Assembly (NCBI GenBank): GCA_030432195.1
Contig: JAUIHE010000008.1
Span: 1 to 41,568 of the forward strand
Reading direction: 5' to 3'
DNA length: 41,568 nucleotides
From: Alphaproteobacteria bacterium
Lineage (GTDB): Bacteria; Pseudomonadota; Alphaproteobacteria; UBA7985; JAUIBT01
Made by a program: the position numbers and the translations under genes. Under the pieces are notes generated by a model. It searched no databases, was not told where the DNA came from, and worked only from the letters and a program-made list of their open reading frames with translations. Numbering within the stretch: the first letter of the stretch is position 1; each line of letters opens with the position of its first letter. Shown here in pieces: positions 28,140 to 36,953 of the stretch.

Positions 28140-29150
28140 CTAGAGCGCCAAGGCCTTGGCCATGGCCGTTGCCGTATCCAGCATGCGGTTCGAAAAGCCC
28201 CACTCGTTGTCATACCAGCTCACGATGCGCACAAAACGCCCGTCAACGACTTGGGTTTGGGTCGCATCAAACGTCGAACTCGCAGCGCAGTGGTTGAAAT
28301 CGCATGACACCAGGGGCAGATCATTGACCGTCAAGACCCCTTTCAATGCTCCGTCGGCCCCGTCCCGTACCAAGGCGTTGATCTCCTCAACGCTGGTGTC
28401 GCGACCAGCATCAAAGGTCAAATCGACCATGGAAACATTGGCGGTTGGAACGCGAACGGCGTTACCATCCAGGCGCCCGGCCAACCCTGGCAGCACCAAA
28501 CCGATAGCCTTTGCTGCGCCGGTTGACGTCGGGATCATCGACAAAGCGCCCGCGCGTGCGCGTCGCGGGTCCTTGTGCGCCGCATCAATCAAACGCTGAT
28601 CGCCCGTGTAGGCGTGGATGGTGGTCATAAATCCACGCTCAATGCCGACAGCCTGGTGCAGCAATTGGGCGACGGGTGCCAAGCAATTGGTCGTACAAGA
28701 GGCATTCGAGACGATGCGATCTTCTGCGCCAAGTTCTTGATGGTTGACGCCGTAGACAATGGTCTTGTCGGCGTCCTTGCAGGGCGCGGAGACCAAGACA
28801 GCCTTTGCGCCTGCCTCCAAATGAGCGCTTGCCGTTTGCTTAGAAGTGAAGCGGCCACTGCACTCCAGTACCAGATCAACCCCCAGCGCGGACCATGGCA
28901 GTTTTGCGGGGTCTGCCTCGGCCAAGCTGGTGATGGAGCGACCATCGACCAGCAGGCTGTCGTTGCTGGCATCAACTTGGTTGGCCAACGTGCCGTGGAC
29001 GGAATCGTACTTCAACAAATGCGCCGACATGTCGGCCGCAGCCAGGTCATTGATTGCGACAAGCTCAAGGTCGTCACGCCCAGATTCAAGCAAGGCCCGA
29101 TAGGTCAGGCGACCGATCCGACCGAAACCATTAATTGCGATTTTCAGGGC
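28140..29150 (-). CDS. gapA: glyceraldehyde-3-phosphate dehydrogenase, type I
   Basis: MALKIAINGFGRIGRLTYRA; SNASCTTNCLAPVAQLLH active-site Cys; WYDNEWGFSNRMLDT. Start moved in from 29183. Confidence 0.96.
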   Translation of the reverse strand, partial: ALKIAINGFGRIGRLTYRALLESGRDDLELVAINDLAAADMSAHLLKYDSVHGTLANQVDASNDSLLVDGRSITSLAEADPAKLPWSALGVDLVLECSGRFTSKQTASAHLEAGAKAVLVSAPCKDADKTIVYGVNHQELGAEDRIVSNASCTTNCLAPVAQLLHQAVGIERGFMTTIHAYTGDQRLIDAAHKDPRRARAGALSMIPTSTGAAKAIGLVLPGLAGRLDGNAVRVPTANVSMVDLTFDAGRDTSVEEINALVRDGADGALKGVLTVNDLPLVSCDFNHCAASSTFDATQTQVVDGRFVRIVSWYDNEWGFSNRMLDTATAMAKALAL

Positions 29151-29314
29151 CATTGTCATGTTCCTTATGTAAAACTTTGTCACTAAATGAACTCATGATG
29201 TTCGAAATGCAACATTTTTTACGGCATGAGGCAAAATTACCCTTCTGTTAACCGCGGTTGCTGTTAGACTTCGCGCATTCTCTCGCCGTTCCGTTTTCAG
29301 AAAGTGACTCTTGC

Positions 29315-30727
29315 ATGAGCCGCAACCGCAAAGCCAAGATCCTGGCAACCTTGGGGCCCGCTTCGTCGTCGCCCAACATGATCGCACGCCTGCACACCGC
29401 AGGTGTCGATGCCTTCCGCCTTAACTTTAGCCACGGCTTGCAGACCGACCACGAAAAGCGTTTGCGGGATATTCGAAATCTTGAAGCCAAAACCGGGCAC
29501 CCGATTACGGCCTTGATGGATTTGCAAGGCCCCAAGCTGCGGGTCGGCACCTTTGAGGGCAGTAAGCAGCCCTTGCAGCGAGGACAAAGCTTTGACCTGC
29601 GCCGTGAAGCTGGCCAGGGCAACGCTGACGGGGTTCACCTGCCCCACCCTGAGATCTTTGAAGCCGTAGAAGTGGGCCAGACCCTGCTGGTCGATGACGG
29701 CAAACTGCGCCTTGAGATCACAGAATTGAGCGCCGACTTCATCCGAACAAAGGTCATTGCCGGTTCTATGATTTCGGACCGCAAAGGGGTCAACTTGCCC
29801 GATACCGTCCTAAAGACCTCGCCTTTGACCCCCAAAGATCGTGATGATCTGGACTTTGGTCTGTCAATCGGGGTCGATTGGGTCGCCTTGTCGTTCGTCC
29901 AACACCCAGACGATATCCGCGAAGCTCAGGACATCATCAAAGGCCGCGCGCGCCTTATGGCCAAGATCGAAAAACCCAGCGCGATCCAACATATTGATGA
30001 AATCATCCGTCTGTCCGACGGCATCATGGTGGCGCGCGGTGACTTGGGCGTTGAGATGCCGCCCGAGGACGTGCCGCACCTGCAAAAGGATATCATCCGA
30101 CGCTGCCGCCGCGCGGGCAAGCCCGTGGTGGTGGCCACACAGATGCTTGAGAGCATGATCTCTGCGCCGACACCGACCAGAGCCGAGGCTTCAGACGTTG
30201 CCACGGCGGTCTATGAAGGCGCCGATGCGGTCATGCTGTCGGCCGAAAGCGCCGCTGGCCAGTATCCCCTTGAGGCGGTGTCGATGATGGACCGCATCAT
30301 TGTGCGCACCGAAGAGAGTCGCTTTTACCAGGCGGGCTTGGACGCCCTTGAGGTCGAACACCACAAGAGCGGCACGGACGCTATCTCTGACGCCGCCGCG
30401 CGCGTGGCGCTCAGCGTGGATGCCAAACTGATCGTCACCCATACGCGCTCTGGCAATACGGCCTTGCGCGCCGCCCGCGAACGCCCCAGCGTGCCGATTA
30501 TTTGCGTTACGCCTTCCCAAGACGCCGCCCGGCAACTCTCGCTGGTCTGGGGGTTACATTGCGTGCACACCGATCGTATTGATGGCCTGGACCAACTTGT
30601 CGAAAAGACCAACGAGATCGTCCAGAAGTCCGAATTGATGACCAAGGGAGAGCGCTATGTTTTGACAGCCGGTGTTCCCTTTGGAAAAGTGGGCATGACC
30701 AATATGGTTCGAATAGTTACATTGTAG
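29315..30727 (+). CDS. pyk: pyruvate kinase
   Basis: RKAKILATLGPASSSP; MAKIEKPSAIQHIDEII; MVARGDLGVEMPPEDVPHLQKDII; TQMLESMI. Start at 29315. Confidence 0.96.
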   Translation: MSRNRKAKILATLGPASSSPNMIARLHTAGVDAFRLNFSHGLQTDHEKRLRDIRNLEAKTGHPITALMDLQGPKLRVGTFEGSKQPLQRGQSFDLRREAGQGNADGVHLPHPEIFEAVEVGQTLLVDDGKLRLEITELSADFIRTKVIAGSMISDRKGVNLPDTVLKTSPLTPKDRDDLDFGLSIGVDWVALSFVQHPDDIREAQDIIKGRARLMAKIEKPSAIQHIDEIIRLSDGIMVARGDLGVEMPPEDVPHLQKDIIRRCRRAGKPVVVATQMLESMISAPTPTRAEASDVATAVYEGADAVMLSAESAAGQYPLEAVSMMDRIIVRTEESRFYQAGLDALEVEHHKSGTDAISDAAARVALSVDAKLIVTHTRSGNTALRAARERPSVPIICVTPSQDAARQLSLVWGLHCVHTDRIDGLDQLVEKTNEIVQKSELMTKGERYVLTAGVPFGKVGMTNMVRIVTL

Positions 30728-30820
30728 GCGAATTTCGCGCACTGCCGTGGTCCGATCAACAGAGCAAACGCTTCGGATCAACCGCCTGCGCTCGTACTGC
30801 TGCCAACGAAAGGAAACACC

Positions 30821-31636
30821 TTGGCCGTTCAAGATCATGCTCATTTGAACCATCGGCAGACCCAAATTGTCGCCGCATTGCGCCGGTTGGGCTATGTCTC
30901 GATTGAGCAGCTTGCAAAAGAGCATCAAGTCACGCAACAGACCATCCGCCGTGATATCAATCGTCTCTGCGATTTGGGCCTGATGGAGCGCTTTCATGGT
31001 GGTGCCGTGCAGTCCTCTAAGGCCCAAAACATTGGCCACGAGGCGCGCCGCAAGATGCTACCCGAAAATAAGGCGGCTGTCGCTGCGGCGTTGGTCTCGG
31101 AAGTGCCGGATAATTGCTCGTTGTTTTTGGATGTCGGCACCACAATGACCGCCGTTGCCCATGCGCTGCGCAATCGTTCCAATCTGCGTATTGTCACCAA
31201 CAATCTTGAGGCCGCTCAGGTGCTTGCCGACCGCGACGATTTTGAGACCATCGTCACCGGTGGCGTGGTGCGAGCTCAGGACGGGGCGGCCGTCGGCGAA
31301 GAAGCCGTGCATGCCATCAAGCGCTATCTGTGCGATTACGCCATCATTGGCACGTCGGGCCTGGACCGCTCCGGCTATATCCTGGATTTCGACATCAAAA
31401 AGGTCCGGGCGTCCGAGGCCATGATCGAGAACGCCCGCAAGGTCTTTTTGGGCACCGATCATACCAAATTCGACCGCCGAGCCATGATTAAGTCAGCGCC
31501 CCTGTCCGAGATCGACTTGATGGTCACCGACGAGGACTTGCCCGAATGGCTGGCGACGCTGGCGCAACGCGCCGGATGCCGATCTTTGGTCGCCCAGGTC
31601 CCGCGCAGCGACAAGCCCGACGGCACAGAACGCTAG
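30821..31636 (+). CDS. DeoR/GlpR-family transcriptional regulator
   Basis: TTG start behind AAAGGAAAC; HTH RQTQIVAALRRLGYVSIEQLAKEHQVTQQTIRRDINRLCDLGLMERFHGGAV; DeoRC domain (LFLDVGTTMTAVAHAL, IGTSGLDRSG). Confidence 0.93.
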   Translation: MAVQDHAHLNHRQTQIVAALRRLGYVSIEQLAKEHQVTQQTIRRDINRLCDLGLMERFHGGAVQSSKAQNIGHEARRKMLPENKAAVAAALVSEVPDNCSLFLDVGTTMTAVAHALRNRSNLRIVTNNLEAAQVLADRDDFETIVTGGVVRAQDGAAVGEEAVHAIKRYLCDYAIIGTSGLDRSGYILDFDIKKVRASEAMIENARKVFLGTDHTKFDRRAMIKSAPLSEIDLMVTDEDLPEWLATLAQRAGCRSLVAQVPRSDKPDGTER

Positions 31637-31811
31637 CGCAAAGCCCAAGTCTTGGCTTCAATTGCGCCTAGAAGCCTTTATACGAACGCAGCGCCGCTGT
31701 GACCGCCAACTCTAATGATAAGGCATTGAAAAACAAGTAGAATCATAGCAGACCGCAGCATGGAGCGGCGCGGCTTTGGTATTAGGTGCATCTGAGGAAA
31801 AATCAGATAGA

Positions 31812-31853
31812 TAGCGCGTGTTGGGTGAGAGCGACCCAATGAAACACGCGCTA
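31812..31853 (-). terminator. strong stem-loop between convergent genes, possible terminator of the ferritin-like gene
   Basis: TAGCGCGTG TTGGGT gagagcg ACCCAA tgaaa CACGCGCTA: 9 bp + 6 bp stem; minus strand then reads TCTATCTGATTTTTCC. Confidence 0.6.
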
Positions 31854-31915
31854 GTGCCATCGGCCTTGTAGGGATGGGGCGGCACCAGAACCGTCACCGC
31901 CCCCTATGTTTGGGG

Positions 31916-32494
31916 CTAACTAGAATGGCGCCACCCCTTTTGCTGTCCTTGGCCGTGTCTTTGGCCCTGGCCGCCTCCCTGACCTCTTCCCTGGCTCATT
32001 TGACCCGATGCGCAGCGCTGAAAGGCGGGCAGGTGCTTGTCGGCTGATGCGTCACGCAAGCGCTGCATGACAAAACTCACGTCACTATATCCGCTGACAG
32101 TCGGCAGCAGCTGCTCATCATAGAGCGCAACGTTGGCAATTTCGGCGGTAATGCCGATCGAACAGGCTTCTTGCAGACTGGCAGGCACAGGCTCCAGCGG
32201 CTTTGCTCCCGTGGAATAAGGATTTGCCGGGACATCAAGACCATAAGACTGCAACAAGGTTGCGACCGACGCGGCGTGCTGTTGTTCAGCGCGTATGATG
32301 TTTGAGAACGGTCTGACTTCACCAAACTTGTTCATCACTTCGGCATAGAAGGCTTGAGCGTGATATTCATCGTCCAGTGCGGCATAGAGCGCGCTTTGCA
32401 CGGATTGCGGCAGCCCTTGAGCGGCGGCTGGCACGGCCGTGCTAGCGAACAATGCGGTGGAGACGATCAAGGCAGAAGCGAGCGAGGTTTTCAT
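31916..32494 (-). CDS. secreted ferritin-like (DUF2202-type) protein
   Basis: Signal peptide MKTSLASALIVSTALFASTAVPAAAQ; DDEYHAQAFYAEVMNKFG, IIRAEQQHAASVATLLQSYGLDVP; Gly/Gln/His-rich C-terminal tail. Confidence 0.8.
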   Translation of the reverse strand: MKTSLASALIVSTALFASTAVPAAAQGLPQSVQSALYAALDDEYHAQAFYAEVMNKFGEVRPFSNIIRAEQQHAASVATLLQSYGLDVPANPYSTGAKPLEPVPASLQEACSIGITAEIANVALYDEQLLPTVSGYSDVSFVMQRLRDASADKHLPAFQRCASGQMSQGRGQGGGQGQRHGQGQQKGWRHSS

Positions 32495-32725
32495 ATCCGA
32501 ATTCCTTTTTCAGTGGGGTTGGATTCTGATTTGGGAGCCCCTTGTTTCTGCTGCGCTTCAGCTATGTTTCCACCGAGTAACTTTGCAAAATTCAGCCCTG
32601 ACAGACTGTCGCGTCAACCAAGTGCCTAGCTTCTATGCCGCCCATTGGCATTGGCCTTGACCGCAGCAGGCCAGCAGCGCTAACTGCTGGGCACAATAAC
32701 AAACCCATATGACCAGGAACGCACC

Positions 32726-34117
32726 ATGATTGAACCCGTCCTTTCGCGCCTCCGCGGCGACCGCCAAGCCGCCCTTGACCGCCTGTTCGAGTTCTTGCGC
32801 ATTCCGTCTATCTCGACCCAATCCAGCCACGCCGTCGACTGCCAAAAGGCAGCCGAGTGGGCGGCAAGTGATCTGGCAGACATGGGCTTTGCCGCCGAAG
32901 TCGTGGCGACCAGCGGCCACCCGATGGTTTTGGGCCACTTTGATGGCCCCAGTGATGCCCAAGGCCCGCACCTGTTATTCTATGGGCACTATGACGTACA
33001 GCCCGTCGATCCCTTGGACCTGTGGAACAGCGATCCTTTCGCGCCCGCGATGGACAGCGACCCGGCTGGGCGCCCCGTCATCCGTGCGCGCGGCGCCGCC
33101 GATGACAAAGGCCAGCTCATGACCTTCTTTGAGGCCTGCCGCGCCTGGATTGCTGAGACCGGCAGCTTGCCTTGCAAGATCACCGTCATGCTGGAAGGTG
33201 AAGAAGAGAGCGGCTCGCCCAGCCTTGAACCTTTCTTGCAAGACTATGCTGATCGCTTAAAGGCCGATTTGGCCCTGGTCTGTGATACCGGCATGATCGC
33301 GCCGCGTCGCCCCGCCATCACCACCAGCCTGCGCGGTATGGTGTTGGAGGAGGTCCTCATCACTGCCGCCAACAAAGACCTGCACTCGGGTATGTTTGGC
33401 GGTCCGGCCATGAACCCCATTCGGGTCTTGTCCAAGATCGTCGCCGATCTGCACGACGAGACCGGACGCATCACGCTGGACGGTTTCTACGACGATGTAT
33501 TGGAGACCTCGGATGAGCAAAAACAGAGCTGGGAGGCCATCGGCGTCAACGCCGAAAACTTCCTTGGGCCCATCGGGCTGTCAGAGCTGGCTGGCGAACA
33601 TGGCCGCAGCTTGCTGGAGCAGATCTGGGCGCGCCCGACCTGCGATGTCAACGGCATCATTGGCGGCTATACCGACGAGGGCTCTAAGACCGTTCTGCCG
33701 TCAAAAGCCAGCGCCAAGTTCAGCTTCCGATTGGTGGCTAACCAAGACCCGCAAGAAGTCGCCGAGGCCTTCCGCGCCCACGTTACGGCGCGCGTGCCAG
33801 CGGACTGCCAAGTTGAGTTCATCAGCCACGGCCGCGATCCTGCGCTGTTGATTGACACCAGCTTGCCGCAAGTCACACTGGCTGACGAAGCGCTGAGCGA
33901 GGCTTTCCAGGCTCCCGCCACCTTGGTTGGCTGCGGCGGCTCGATCCCGGTTGTGGAGTCTTTCAAGCGCATTTTGGGCATGGACTCGCTGCTGATTGGT
34001 TTCGGGCTCGACGACGATCAAATCCACTCGCCCAACGAAAAGTACGATCTGGAGAGCTTCCAACTGGGCGCTGAAGCCTGGGCGCGCCTTTTGGGCAAGC
34101 TGGGCGGTCAGGGCTAG
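32726..34117 (+). CDS. M20 family metallopeptidase (dipeptidase)
   Basis: LLFYGHYDVQPVDPLDLW, ARGAADDKGQLMTF, MLEGEEESGSPSL, KDLHSGMFGGPAMNP: M20 metal and dimerisation motifs. Confidence 0.94.
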   Translation: MIEPVLSRLRGDRQAALDRLFEFLRIPSISTQSSHAVDCQKAAEWAASDLADMGFAAEVVATSGHPMVLGHFDGPSDAQGPHLLFYGHYDVQPVDPLDLWNSDPFAPAMDSDPAGRPVIRARGAADDKGQLMTFFEACRAWIAETGSLPCKITVMLEGEEESGSPSLEPFLQDYADRLKADLALVCDTGMIAPRRPAITTSLRGMVLEEVLITAANKDLHSGMFGGPAMNPIRVLSKIVADLHDETGRITLDGFYDDVLETSDEQKQSWEAIGVNAENFLGPIGLSELAGEHGRSLLEQIWARPTCDVNGIIGGYTDEGSKTVLPSKASAKFSFRLVANQDPQEVAEAFRAHVTARVPADCQVEFISHGRDPALLIDTSLPQVTLADEALSEAFQAPATLVGCGGSIPVVESFKRILGMDSLLIGFGLDDDQIHSPNEKYDLESFQLGAEAWARLLGKLGGQG

Positions 34118-34301
34118 CGCCTAGAGAGCTGAGGGCAGATGGTGCTATCGCCATTAGCACCATCCCATGCCCAAGGCACGCCATATGGCGCAGAGGAACG
34201 AGCGTTGACACAATCGGCTGGCTATGATGTATTTTTGTTTATGGCTCGTTTTTTGAGTCTAACCAGCGAATCACGGTCACACTCTCGGTTTCAAAATCCC
34301 A

Positions 34302-35642
34302 ATGGCCAAGCCATTCTTAATCTTTGCTTCGGAAGACAAAGAACTAGCCGCGTTTCTCAGCAAACAACTGCAGGGCCCGGCCTACACCTATACACTGAAA
34401 GAGATCGACAGCGACCAGATCACTGAACAGGATCAAAGCCTTCTTGGCGACACATCCGCCATCAACGTGATTCTTTGGACACAAAATTCGATTGAGAAAC
34501 AAACTTTCCAAAACCTTGCTCAAGCGGCACAGCGTTCTGATCGACTGGTGTCGATAACGCTAACCAATGCAAATTGGGAGACAAACTCGACGTTCTTGGA
34601 CGCCAATATTCACATCGAAGTCGAAAACGTCGATGCCATCAAAGATGTTGTTTCAAGCAAAGTAAGAAAGCAAAATCCGTTTGGTTTCTATACGAAATAC
34701 CTCAGATCATATATCCTGGGACACCCAATCAGGTTTATAGCGATCTTCCTGCTAGCGAAGACAATGTTTTCAATGATTGGTGACGCGATTACACTAAGCA
34801 AAATTGCACAAATTATATTGAATCACTATGAAAAAGCCATCTATCTATTTTGGAAGAATGTACTATTTTTTATTCCAAATATATCTCAATTTGATGCGGG
34901 CATGCTGACAGTCTTAGCAATTCTATCAGGTTTGGCTGTACGTATTGATATTAAAAAAACAGTCAATCGCTCAATGATGAATTCGGCAATTAATTCTGTT
35001 TCATGGTCATTTGGAATCATATTTGCAATTTTGCTTTTTTCGCCAATTATATATTTACTATCTAAAACAATGGAAAAAATGTCTTACGAAAACAGTAAAA
35101 TAAGTGAAATTTTTGATACAATTTCGATTCACTACGAACGCATGAACGCCGGACCAAAAATGTTATTGACGCTTATGCCATTTTTTATAATTTTAATAAT
35201 TCAACATTACAATATAGAAAATCACGCGCTAACTTTGCGGAGCACATCTGAGATAAACAGAATGCGCTATCGAGGATCTTTCTATCGCATTCGCCGAATA
35301 CTTTTTTCATATATATTTGACTATTTTTTAATATTGGCCTTCCTTTTTCCTATTTGCATGGCAATAATATATGGGGATTTTTCACATTCAAAATTTGAAG
35401 GATCTGAATTTTTGGCTATATTTCTTATAGCAACACCTTTAGTTATCGTTATTGCAAGAAAAATTTTTTATTTCAACAAACATCGACACAATTCGCACCT
35501 GTCGTTTGGAAGCCTGGCAAAGTGGTTGCTGGCAGCCAACCTTTTGCTCGCCGCTTTGCTTTGCCTAAACTGGATAGCAGTGATTTTCGAAAACAGTTGC
35601 AGCAAGGATGCGTGGATTGAGGTCCTATGCGGTCTGCTATAG
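34302..35642 (+). CDS. TIR-like N-terminal domain fused to a multi-pass membrane C-terminus (function unknown)
   Basis: PFLIFASEDKELAAFLSKQL ... SAINVILWTQNSIEKQTFQNLAQAAQRSDRLVSITLTNANW fits a TIR-like alpha/beta pattern; about eight hydrophobic segments follow; visibly AT-rich relative to flanks. No clear Shine-Dalgarno. Confidence 0.6.
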   Translation: MAKPFLIFASEDKELAAFLSKQLQGPAYTYTLKEIDSDQITEQDQSLLGDTSAINVILWTQNSIEKQTFQNLAQAAQRSDRLVSITLTNANWETNSTFLDANIHIEVENVDAIKDVVSSKVRKQNPFGFYTKYLRSYILGHPIRFIAIFLLAKTMFSMIGDAITLSKIAQIILNHYEKAIYLFWKNVLFFIPNISQFDAGMLTVLAILSGLAVRIDIKKTVNRSMMNSAINSVSWSFGIIFAILLFSPIIYLLSKTMEKMSYENSKISEIFDTISIHYERMNAGPKMLLTLMPFFIILIIQHYNIENHALTLRSTSEINRMRYRGSFYRIRRILFSYIFDYFLILAFLFPICMAIIYGDFSHSKFEGSEFLAIFLIATPLVIVIARKIFYFNKHRHNSHLSFGSLAKWLLAANLLLAALLCLNWIAVIFENSCSKDAWIEVLCGLL

Positions 35643-36953
35643 GTTGCCTATCAGGAAGGCGCTGAAAGCACTCAAGCCCAAAACCAAAAGCAAGGGCAGC
35701 TTCAGGCGCACAAGCAGCACGGCCGCGAACGCCACTAGGGCGAGGGCGTGTAGGTCAAGCGTGCCTTGTCCAAGGCTCCAAAGCCGCAACGGCCCCACCT
35801 GAAAGCTGCCAGCTCCCGGCCACAAGGTTTGCAGGGCAAACCAGGCCGACAGGTTCAAAACCGCCCCGACCACAGCCGCTGAAATGCCCGACAAGACCCG
35901 GCGCAAAGCGGGCACAGCATTCAAACGGGCTATGTAGGGCGCAAAGGTAAAGATCCACAAAAAGCAGGGCACAAAGGTCACATAGAGCGTCAAGCCTGCC
36001 CCCAGACTTGCCCGCCAAAGGCTCAAAGGTTCCTCGATGCGCGCCGCTGCGATAGCACCGACGAATTCTGTGACCAGGATCAGGGGGCCGGGGGTGGTCT
36101 CTGCCAGTCCCAAGGCGTCCAGCATTTCTTGGGCGCTCAGCCAGCCGTGGGTCTCGACGGCGGCTTGAGCCATATAGGCCAGAACCGCGTAGGCCCCGCC
36201 AAATGTCACCACCGCCAACTGCGAGAAGAAGCGGGCAATATGGCTCCAGGTTGACGCCCAACCGGTGGCGAGCCCCAAGGCCAGGATCGGTGCGAACCAA
36301 GCGAGCAGCCAAGATAGGGCGACCTTCAAAGTCGCGCCAAACGAGCGGCCAACAATCGGATAGTCGTGCGGCTCGCTCCCGCTGGTGGGCAGACGCAGCA
36401 ACAGGCCGGCCAGGGCAGCGGCGGCAATCATCAAAGGATAGGGCAGCGTCAAAAAGAACAGGCCGACGAAACTGGCCGCTGCCACCCACCAATGCGCCAA
36501 GCTGGCCAATGCCCGGCGGGCAATCTTCCAAAATGCCAGCACCACCAGCGCCAAGACCGCCGCTTTGATGCCAACAAAACCCTGTTGCACCCAGTCAAGG
36601 GCACCGTAAGTTAGGTACAGCCCCGCCAGCAGGGCCATCAGAGCCGCGCCTGGCAGGACAAACCAAAGGCCAGCCGTCAGGCCGCCGCGCAGCCCGTGCA
36701 GCCGCCAACCGCAATAGGTCGCGATCTGCATGGCCTCGGGTCCGGGCAGCAGCATGCAAAAATTGAGCGCGTCCAAAAATCCGCGCTCGCTTAGCCAGCG
36801 GCGATTATCGACCAACTCCGTATGCATCAGGGCGATCTGACCCGCCGGGCCGCCGAAAGACAGCAGGCCGATACGCGCCCAGACCCAAAAAGCGCTCCAG
36901 TAGCCCGGCGACTGGCTGATATCGCCCCCGATCGCCCGGCGATCAACGCTCAT
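35637..36953 (-). CDS. chrA: chromate transporter (CHR family)
   Basis: GYWSAFWVWARIGLLSFGGPAGQIALMHTELVDNRRWLSERGFLDALNFCMLLPGPEAMQIATYCGWRLHGLRGGLTAG; second half repeats VVTFGGAYAVLAYMAQAAVE. Confidence 0.93.
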   Translation of the reverse strand: MSVDRRAIGGDISQSPGYWSAFWVWARIGLLSFGGPAGQIALMHTELVDNRRWLSERGFLDALNFCMLLPGPEAMQIATYCGWRLHGLRGGLTAGLWFVLPGAALMALLAGLYLTYGALDWVQQGFVGIKAAVLALVVLAFWKIARRALASLAHWWVAAASFVGLFFLTLPYPLMIAAAALAGLLLRLPTSGSEPHDYPIVGRSFGATLKVALSWLLAWFAPILALGLATGWASTWSHIARFFSQLAVVTFGGAYAVLAYMAQAAVETHGWLSAQEMLDALGLAETTPGPLILVTEFVGAIAAARIEEPLSLWRASLGAGLTLYVTFVPCFLWIFTFAPYIARLNAVPALRRVLSGISAAVVGAVLNLSAWFALQTLWPGAGSFQVGPLRLWSLGQGTLDLHALALVAFAAVLLVRLKLPLLLVLGLSAFSAFLIGNL

